From: Candidatus Promineifilum breve
GTDB lineage: Bacteria; Chloroflexota; Anaerolineae; Promineifilales; Promineifilaceae
Assembly: GCF_900066015.1 (NCBI RefSeq)
Contig: NZ_LN890656.1
Coordinates: 372,001 to 436,000, forward strand
DNA: 64,000 nucleotides
Reading direction: 5' to 3'
Below, one piece after another: positions 42,588-47,921 of this stretch. Position numbers and translations under genes: made by a program. Position 1 is the first letter of the stretch, and each line of letters begins with the position of its first letter. The notes under the pieces are model-generated. The model ran no database searches. It saw nothing but the letters and a program-made list of their open reading frames with translations, and had not been told where the DNA came from.

Positions 42588-43720
42588 AGTTGGGCCTCGA
42601 ATTGTCCGGTTTGGCGCAGTTGTTGGGCCTGGCTCAGGCCGGCGGCGGTCAAGGCCCATTCGCCCCGCGCCGCCTCGCGCACCAGGCCCGATTCGGCCAA
42701 CGTGCGCAGGCTATGGCGCACGCCGCCCTGATAGCGGTTCATGGCCCGTAACAACTCGTAATTGTGGGCGTAATAGGGGTCGCCGTGCTTGTCGGCCAGC
42801 GTGTAGAGGTCGGCCAGCACGGCCTGGGTGCGCAGCGTGCGCCGGCTGCGTTGCCGCCGCGCCCACGACCAGACCAGCCCGCGCGCCGCCCCAAACAGCA
42901 GCGAGAGCAGCACGATGGCGCTGATGACCAGCACCACGACCGGCCCGGTGGAGAGGCCCGTGCCCAGGCTGCTGAGCAGCGCCCCGGCCACCCCGGCGAT
43001 CGCGCCGAAGGTCGACGCCACGACCAGCATCACGCTCAGCCGGTCGGTCCACTGCCGCGCGGCGGCGGCCGGGGCCACGATGAGGGCGCTCATCAGCACC
43101 ACGCCCACCGCTTGCAGGCCGATGACCACACCGATGACCAGCAGCGTGGTCAGGGCCATATCGAGCGCGGTCATGGGGTAGCCCAGGCTGGAGCCGAAGT
43201 CGCGGTCGAAGCTGAGCAGCTTGAACTCCTTCCACAGCACGACCAGGGCCAGCAGCGCCGCGCCGCCGAAGACGGCCATGGTGATCACGTCGCTGACCAG
43301 CAGCGTGGCCGCCTGGCCGAAGAGGAAGGAGTTCAGCCCGGCCTGGGCCGCCGTCGGGTTGCGTTGCAGGTAGGTCAGCAGCATCAGGCCGAAGCCGAAG
43401 AAGACGGACAGGATGATGCCCAGCGCCGCGTCTTCCTTGATGCGGCTGTAGCGGGTGATGGTCAGCAGCAGGAACGTGCCCAGGACGCCGGCCACGGCCG
43501 CGCCCAGCACCAGCACCAGCGGGGCCTTGCTGCCGGTCAGCATGAAGGCGATGAGCACGCCGGGCAGCGCCGCGTGGGACATGGCGTCGCCCAGCAAGCT
43601 CTGGCGGCGCAGCAGGGCGAACGTGCCCAGCGCCCCGGCCACGATGCCCAGCACGGCCGCGCCCAACGCCACGGTGCGGATGGTGTAATCGAAAAAGAGG
43701 CTGTTGATTAAGTCGATCAT
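42584..43720 (-). CDS. Metal ABC transporter permease with C-terminal winged-helix tail (first permease)
   Basis: The 378-residue protein has an ABC-3 membrane domain (LRRQSLLGDAMSHAALPGVL; FGFGLMLLTYLQRNP; LIVAPAAAARQWTDRLSVML). After residue about 295, a tail with YYAHNYELLRAMNRYQGGVR and SLRTLAESGLVREAARGEWA, then LTAAGLSQAQ, looks like a winged helix ending in the wing and the usual LT..G pattern. Paired with the next permease it forms the channel. The ATG at 43720 is favoured by GAGGCG upstream; a GTG at 43726 is also in frame. Confidence 0.86.
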   Translation of the reverse strand: MIDLINSLFFDYTIRTVALGAAVLGIVAGALGTFALLRRQSLLGDAMSHAALPGVLIAFMLTGSKAPLVLVLGAAVAGVLGTFLLLTITRYSRIKEDAALGIILSVFFGFGLMLLTYLQRNPTAAQAGLNSFLFGQAATLLVSDVITMAVFGGAALLALVVLWKEFKLLSFDRDFGSSLGYPMTALDMALTTLLVIGVVIGLQAVGVVLMSALIVAPAAAARQWTDRLSVMLVVASTFGAIAGVAGALLSSLGTGLSTGPVVVLVISAIVLLSLLFGAARGLVWSWARRQRSRRTLRTQAVLADLYTLADKHGDPYYAHNYELLRAMNRYQGGVRHSLRTLAESGLVREAARGEWALTAAGLSQAQQLRQTGQFEAQL

Positions 43721-43732
43721 CGTCACGCCTCG

Positions 43733-44554
43733 TTAGCGGGGCCGGCTGCCCGTGACGGTAAACTCGGTCGTCGTTCCATCCGTGGTCAGTGGTCTGTCGT
43801 CCGTGGTCGTATGCCCATTCCCGCCCAGGAACCCGATGCGCCCGCCATAGGCCCGGCGCAAGTTCTCCTCGGTGAAGACGACGCCCACCGGCCCGGCGGC
43901 GACGCGGCTGACGTTGAGCAGCATCACCCAGTCGAAATATTCGGGCACGGTCTGCAAGTCGTGGTGGACGACGACGACCGTCTTGCCCGCGCCGCGCAGC
44001 TCCTTGAGCAGTTCGACAATGGCCCGCTCGGTGGTGGCATCGACGCCCTGAAACGGCTCGTCCATGAAGTAGATTTGGGCGTCCTGCACCAGGGCGCGGG
44101 CCAGGAACGTGCGCTGCTGCTGGCCGCCGGAGAGCTGGCTGATCTGCCGCCCGGCATAGCGGGCCATGCCGACCTTCTCCAGCGCCTCCAGCGCCCGCTC
44201 GCGGTCGGCGCGGCCGGGGCGACGCAACCAGCCCAGTTCGCCGTAGCGGCCCATCATCACCACGTCGAGGACGCTGGTCGGGAAGTCCCAGTCAACGCTG
44301 CCGCGCTGGGGCACGTAGCCGACAAGACGGCGCTGGGCGGCGTAGGGCTTGCCGTAGATGAGCATCTGCCCGGCGGCGGGCTTGATGAGGCCCAGCACGG
44401 CCTTGATGAACGTCGTCTTGCCCGCGCCGTTGGGGCCGACGATGGCCAGCAACACGCCCGGTGGGGCTTGCAGGTCGATGTCCCACAGCACCGGCTTTTC
44501 CTGATAGGCGACCGTCAGATCGGTCACGTCAATTGCATAAGGTGTCTCGGTCAT
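43733..44554 (-). CDS. Metal ABC transporter ATP-binding protein
   Basis: The 273-residue protein has Walker [34 protein letters not shown] (Q-loop region typical for MntB/ZnuC), signature [16 protein letters not shown], Walker [18 protein letters not shown] and H-loop VVHHDLQTV. It drives the permeases encoded next (12 bases to the ATG). The tail, residues about 250-273 ([17 protein letters not shown]), is translated GTGGTCAGTGGTCTG-type repeat and is absent from normal family members. Manganese, iron or zinc is the likely cargo. Confidence 0.92.
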   Translation of the reverse strand: MTETPYAIDVTDLTVAYQEKPVLWDIDLQAPPGVLLAIVGPNGAGKTTFIKAVLGLIKPAAGQMLIYGKPYAAQRRLVGYVPQRGSVDWDFPTSVLDVVMMGRYGELGWLRRPGRADRERALEALEKVGMARYAGRQISQLSGGQQQRTFLARALVQDAQIYFMDEPFQGVDATTERAIVELLKELRGAGKTVVVVHHDLQTVPEYFDWVMLLNVSRVAAGPVGVVFTEENLRRAYGGRIGFLGGNGHTTTDDRPLTTDGTTTEFTVTGSRPR

Positions 44555-44564
44555 AATTATCCTT

Positions 44565-44735
44565 AAAGAGAATCCACAGATTTCACAGATTTCACAGATT
44601 TTTCAGAGGATTTATCCGCAGATTTGGCAGATTCGGCAGATTATCCGGATTGATTTGGTTCTTGAAATCTGCCTAATCTGCTTAATCTGCGGATGATAAT
44701 TCTTCTATCTGTGAAATCTGTGTAATCTGTGGATT
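44565..44735. repeat. CACAGATT and GGCAGATT nested inverted repeats
   Basis: Outer arms ATCCACAGATTTCACAGATT and AATCTGTGTAATCTGTGGAT enclose inner arms CCGCAGATTTGGCAGATT and AATCTGCCTAATCTGC. It separates the binding-protein and ATPase genes of the metal transporter by about 180 bases and may affect their ratio. Confidence 0.85.
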
Positions 44736-45675
44736 ATTCTTCCCCTCTTAGCGAGGAGACGATGGTATCGATGTTATAGCGCACCATTCCGGCGTAGGTT
44801 CCCTCCGGCGTGCCCGTGTCGCCCATGGCATCGGAGAAGAGGCGGCCGCCGATCACCACGTCGAAGTCGCGGGCGCGCACGGCGGCCTGCACCGCTTCGA
44901 TGTTGCGCACCGGCACCGACGACTCGACGAACACGGCCGGGATGCGCCGCGTGGCGATGGTGTCGGCCAGCCGCTGTACGTCGGCCGTGCCCGCCTCCGA
45001 CGCGGTGGAGATGCCCTGTAGGCCCAGCACCTCAAAGCCGTAGGCCCGGCCGAAGTAGCTGAAGGCGTCGTGGGCCGTGACGAGCACGCGCTGCTCGGCG
45101 GGGATGGTCGCCGCCTGCTCGGCCACGTAGGCATGGAGCGCGGCCAGTTCGGCCAGATAGGCGGCGGCGTTGGCCTCGTAGGCGGCGGCATTGGCCGGGT
45201 CGGCGGCCATCAGCGTGTCGCGCACCTGCTCGACGGTCTGCATCCACAGGGCCACGTCGAACCAGATGTGGGGGTCGTATTCGTCGGCGTAGTTGGCCGA
45301 GGGCAGCAGGCCGGCCGGGTCGATGCCGGCCGACACGGCCACCACCGTCTGTAATTCGCCCAGCTGCTCCAGCACTTCCTCCATCTGCGCCTCCAGGAAG
45401 AGGCCGTTGTAGAACACCACATCGGCCGCCCGCAGCCTGTCCACGTCGCGGGCGCTGGCTTTGTAGAGATGGGGGTCGGTGCCCGGCCCCATCAGCCCGG
45501 TCACGCGCACGTGATCGCCGCCGACGATGCGCGCCACGTCGGCGATCTGGCCGATGGTCGTGACGATGAACAGGCGGCCGTCGTCGGCCTCGTCGGCCGC
45601 CGCGCCCCGGCCACAGGCTACCAGGAGCAGGGCGATCAACAGTTGAATCAGTAGCAAAGGAATAATGCGTTTCAT
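44734..45675 (-). CDS. Metal ABC transporter substrate-binding lipoprotein (ZnuA/MntC/TroA type)
   Basis: The 313-residue protein has a signal peptide with lipobox LLVAC, then a cluster A-1 metal-binding fold: LMGPGTDPHLYKASARDVDR has the first metal His, DEYDPHIWFDVALWMQTVEQ the second, TAHDAFSYFGRAYGFEVLGL the third region, and a late IGGRLFSDAMG. The fourth ligand, usually Asp/Glu, would be in FVESSV or FSDAM. There is no His-rich loop, which favours Mn/Fe over Zn, as an inference. It starts 16 bases after the repressor gene, so it is in the same operon. Confidence 0.9.
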   Translation of the reverse strand: MKRIIPLLLIQLLIALLLVACGRGAAADEADDGRLFIVTTIGQIADVARIVGGDHVRVTGLMGPGTDPHLYKASARDVDRLRAADVVFYNGLFLEAQMEEVLEQLGELQTVVAVSAGIDPAGLLPSANYADEYDPHIWFDVALWMQTVEQVRDTLMAADPANAAAYEANAAAYLAELAALHAYVAEQAATIPAEQRVLVTAHDAFSYFGRAYGFEVLGLQGISTASEAGTADVQRLADTIATRRIPAVFVESSVPVRNIEAVQAAVRARDFDVVIGGRLFSDAMGDTGTPEGTYAGMVRYNIDTIVSSLRGEE

Positions 45676-45691
45676 GCGTCTTGTTATCCGA

Positions 45692-46429
45692 TTAATGGCT
45701 TGGCGTTTGTTCCGGCTGGTTGACGTAGACGTGGTGGGCCGCGGCCGTATCCAGCGCCAGCGGCTCATGGCCGTTGACCGCTGTCCATAGCCGGGCCGCG
45801 TCGCGCCGGGCGATGACCACGGTCGCGCCGGGGCGCAGACCGGTGGCAGCCAGCGCGCGCAGCACGGCCGGGTCGTCGTCGGTCACGTATTGCACCGTCG
45901 CCGCCTCGCCGGCAGCCAGCTCAGGCAGCGGCCGGCCGGCGGGCGGGTCATACGACAGGTCGGCGGCGGGGATGGCGTGGCCGTGGGGGTCGTGGGTGGG
46001 GTGATCCAGCGCCGCGGCCAGCCGTTCGGTCATGGCCGCGCTGACGACGTGCTCCAGCCGGTCGGCCTCGGCGTGCACTTCGTCCCAGCCGTAGCCCAGT
46101 TTGTCATGGAGATAAAGCTCCAGCAGCCGGTGGCAGCGGGCCACCCGCAGCGCGGCCGTTTCGCCCTCGGGTGTCAGGCGCGCGCCGTGGCTTTTGTGGT
46201 AATCGACGAGGGCGGGGGCGGCGGCGGCCATCTTTTGCAGCATGGCCGTGACCGACGCCGGGCGCACGCCCAGCCGCTCGGCCAGGGCCGAGGTGGTGAC
46301 GCGGCCGTCCTGTTGCGCCCCCAACTGGTGGATGGCGCGGATGTAGTCCTGCGCCGCCGGGCTGCAATTGGCCGCCGGGCTGCAATAGGTCGCCGTGGCG
46401 TCGAAATTAGCCTCGTCTAAATTAGACAT
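45692..46429 (-). CDS. DtxR/MntR-family metal-dependent repressor
   Basis: The 245-residue protein has an N-terminal winged helix (AAQDYIRAIHQLGAQQDGRV; TTSALAERLGVRPASVTAML), a metal-binding and dimer domain (ARCHRLLELYLHDKLGYGWD; EVHAEADRLEHVVSAAMTER; DHPTHDPHGHAIP), and a FeoA/SH3-like C-terminal domain. These are canonical for DtxR/IdeR/MntR proteins. With metal bound it would repress its own operon: repressor, binding protein, ATPase, two permeases. The ATG at 46429 lies inside the operator palindrome and 6 bases after a perfect -10, so the message is predicted to be leaderless. An upstream in-frame start at 46456 would lie inside the promoter. Confidence 0.9.
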   Translation of the reverse strand: MSNLDEANFDATATYCSPAANCSPAAQDYIRAIHQLGAQQDGRVTTSALAERLGVRPASVTAMLQKMAAAAPALVDYHKSHGARLTPEGETAALRVARCHRLLELYLHDKLGYGWDEVHAEADRLEHVVSAAMTERLAAALDHPTHDPHGHAIPAADLSYDPPAGRPLPELAAGEAATVQYVTDDDPAVLRALAATGLRPGATVVIARRDAARLWTAVNGHEPLALDTAAAHHVYVNQPEQTPSH

Positions 46430-46435
46430 ATCTAA
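46415..46435 (-). promoter_or_regulatory. Operator TTAGATATGTCTAA plus overlapping TCTAATTTAGA
   Basis: Reverse strand 46435-46422 reads TTAGATATGTCTAA (arms TTAGA/TCTAA, 4-base centre), and an adjoining TCTAA-t-TTAGA palindrome follows to 46416. It begins right after the -10 box and covers the start codon, so a bound repressor would block RNA polymerase. It resembles binding sites of DtxR-family regulators. Confidence 0.65.
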
Positions 46436-46463
46436 ATTATATAGAAGACGGGACAAATGTCAA
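46436..46463 (-). promoter_or_regulatory. Consensus promoter TTGACA-16-TATAAT for the metal transport operon
   Basis: Perfect -35 (46463-46458) and -10 (46441-46436) hexamers with a 16-base spacer. The predicted transcription start coincides with the ATG at 46429. Confidence 0.8.
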
Positions 46464-46481
46464 CGCTCTAACGAAATCCGT

Positions 46482-46530
46482 TCGTAGCAGCGCGGGATGA
46501 ATCCCGCGGCTGGTACACAAAGTGCGTTGT
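46482..46530. repeat. Left half of the CCGGCTTCAGCCGG repeat, interrupted by the IS
   Basis: GCGGGATGAATCCCGC and CTGGTACACAAAGTGCGTT match the beginning of the 20256-20525 cluster (CTGGTACACAAAACCGCGTT). The continuation lies at 47711-47800, on the other side of the IS element. Confidence 0.8.
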
Positions 46531-46544
46531 AGGACATTAACAAA

Positions 46545-47396
46545 TTAATCTCCATATTGGTTTAGGTCGTCGCGCGAGAGCAGGCCGATGAAGAACAGCA
46601 AGTGGCGCGAGCCGGAACGGAAGCGGTCGAGCCAACGGGTGACCGCCTGGCGGAGGTGGTCGAGGTCGTCGGCGAAGGGATGGCAATGGAGCACATCCTG
46701 CCGCAACCAGCGCCAGAGCTTCTCGATGGGATTGAGCCAGGAAGCATAGGTCGGCAGGAAGAGCAAACGCAGGGCGTGGTGCTGAGCCGCCTCCAGGACG
46801 AGCGGATGCTTGTGCGTGGGCCAGTTATCCATGACGAGGTACAGCCGGGGAACGGCGGGATAATCCTGACGCAGCTGTTCATAGAAGGCGACCAACTCGA
46901 AGCGCCCGACGCGACTCCGCTGACGATAGGTGACCTGGCCGGTACAGGCGTTGACGACGGCGACGATGCGGGTCTGGGTGTTAGCCCCTGGCCGGTTAAC
47001 CACGCGACGCTGCTTCTGTCCGCGCCGTTGGTGCACGGCCCGTACCACCGGACGACGCCAGTAGGTCAGTTCATCCCCGAACAACAAGACCGCCTGCTCC
47101 GGGTGCTCAACAGCGTCCTGATAAGCGGCCAGGATAGCCCGCCATTTGAGCGCATAAGCGGTGTCTGGGCTGCGGATGAAGGCTTGCGCCTGCTTGCGAC
47201 TGAACCCCAGCCGTTTGAGCACCTTGTAGATGCCGGGCAGGCTGCGCCTGGTCAACCAACTCAGCACCTGACCCACGTCGGCCAGTCGCCAGCGGGTGAC
47301 GTCAATCCCGTACTGGCGGGGCGACTGGTGCAGCAGATGGGCGACGGCCTCGCCGGCCTCCGTCGCCGTCAGAGGGGGAAAAAGCCGGCTTGCGCC
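46545..47396 (-). CDS. IS630 transposase, C-terminal catalytic frame (orfB)
   Basis: This frame encodes the DDE domain: D in LLFGDELTYW, D in LYLVMDNWPTHKH and E in SWLNPIEKLWRW, the spaced triad of the IS630/Tc1-mariner group, plus the N-terminal part LTATEAGEAVAHLLHQSPRQ and a KVLKRLGFSRKQAQ helix. It has no good start of its own; the family needs fusion to the first frame, which ends at the slippery run near 47380-47393. No stop or disabling change is seen, so the transposase may be active. Confidence 0.88.
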   Translation of the reverse strand, partial: GASRLFPPLTATEAGEAVAHLLHQSPRQYGIDVTRWRLADVGQVLSWLTRRSLPGIYKVLKRLGFSRKQAQAFIRSPDTAYALKWRAILAAYQDAVEHPEQAVLLFGDELTYWRRPVVRAVHQRRGQKQRRVVNRPGANTQTRIVAVVNACTGQVTYRQRSRVGRFELVAFYEQLRQDYPAVPRLYLVMDNWPTHKHPLVLEAAQHHALRLLFLPTYASWLNPIEKLWRWLRQDVLHCHPFADDLDHLRQAVTRWLDRFRSGSRHLLFFIGLLSRDDLNQYGD

Positions 47397-47643
47397 CCCG
47401 CCCTGGACGAATCTCCAGCCCGGCCACGCCCTCGGCCAGGTAGCGGTTGAGCCACGCCGCCACCGTCCGTTCCCCTCGCCGCCGGTACAGCCCATGCAGC
47501 GCCACTTGCCTGACCGACCGTCCTTCGACCACCTTCAGGATCGCCGCCGCTCGTTCTCGCAAGTACGGCACAGGGGCATGGTCTCGTACGGCCTGCAATT
47601 CCGCCACCTGCGCCGCCGACAATGTCACCTGACGCGGTTTCAT
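47302..47643 (-). CDS. IS630 transposase, N-terminal DNA-binding frame (orfA)
   Basis: The 113-residue frame carries a helix-turn-helix region typical of IS630: VPYLRERAAAILKVVEGRSV, then ALHGLYRRRGERTVAAWLNR and the GRGRKPAFS motif at its end. At the reverse-strand run CTTTTTCCCCCT the reading must shift into the +1 frame to give GRKPAFFPLTATEAGEAV, the normal continuation. Either programmed slippage on the T5C5 run or a simple mutation could explain this. Confidence 0.85.
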   Translation of the reverse strand: MKPRQVTLSAAQVAELQAVRDHAPVPYLRERAAAILKVVEGRSVRQVALHGLYRRRGERTVAAWLNRYLAEGVAGLEIRPGRGRKPAFSPSDGDGGRRGRRPSAAPVAPPVRD

Positions 47644-47710
47644 CGCTTACCTCCGCTTGTTGTCTCTGCCGGTAGTATAACCGATATGGCGATTTATTTG
47701 TTAATGTCCT

Positions 47711-47800
47711 AAAACGCACTGGCAGAGGGGCGTACGCTCTTCAACCGGCTTCAGCCGGTTTCGTGTGGCAGCGGCGGGTTTCAACCCGCCACGAACATCA
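47711..47800. repeat. Right half of the CCGGCTTCAGCCGG repeat
   Basis: AAACGCACTGGCAGAGG, then AACCGGCTTCAGCCGGTTT and GCGGGTTTCAACCCGCC, in the same order as at 20285-20360. It continues the repeat cut by the IS. Confidence 0.85.
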
Positions 47801-47844
47801 TCATCCTTATGTAACCAGTCACGCTTGTTGGATTATTCACAATG

Positions 47845-47874
47845 TTGACAGGGCGCGGCTCGGCGATCTACACT
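47845..47874 (+). promoter_or_regulatory. Promoter TTGACA-18-TACACT
   Basis: TTGACA at 47845-47850, an 18-base spacer and TACACT at 47869-47874, about 48 bases before the protease-VWA start codon. Confidence 0.6.
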
Positions 47875-47921
47875 GCCCACGGACAAGGCGCAGTCTAGTG
47901 GGGTGGGGGAGAAGGAATCAC

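Larger units (their letters stand above)
46530..47711 (-). mobile_element. IS630-family insertion sequence
   Basis: The element is about 1.18 kb. It ends in imperfect terminal inverted repeats: left TAGGACATTAACAAATTAAT, right (inverted) TAGGACATTAACAAATAAAT, continuing with few mismatches for about 31 bases. It is bounded by TA on both sides, the target duplicated by IS630/mariner elements. It contains two overlapping transposase frames joined by a frameshift. It sits inside a palindromic repeat; removing it restores a sequence like the uninterrupted copy near 20.27 kb. Confidence 0.9.
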
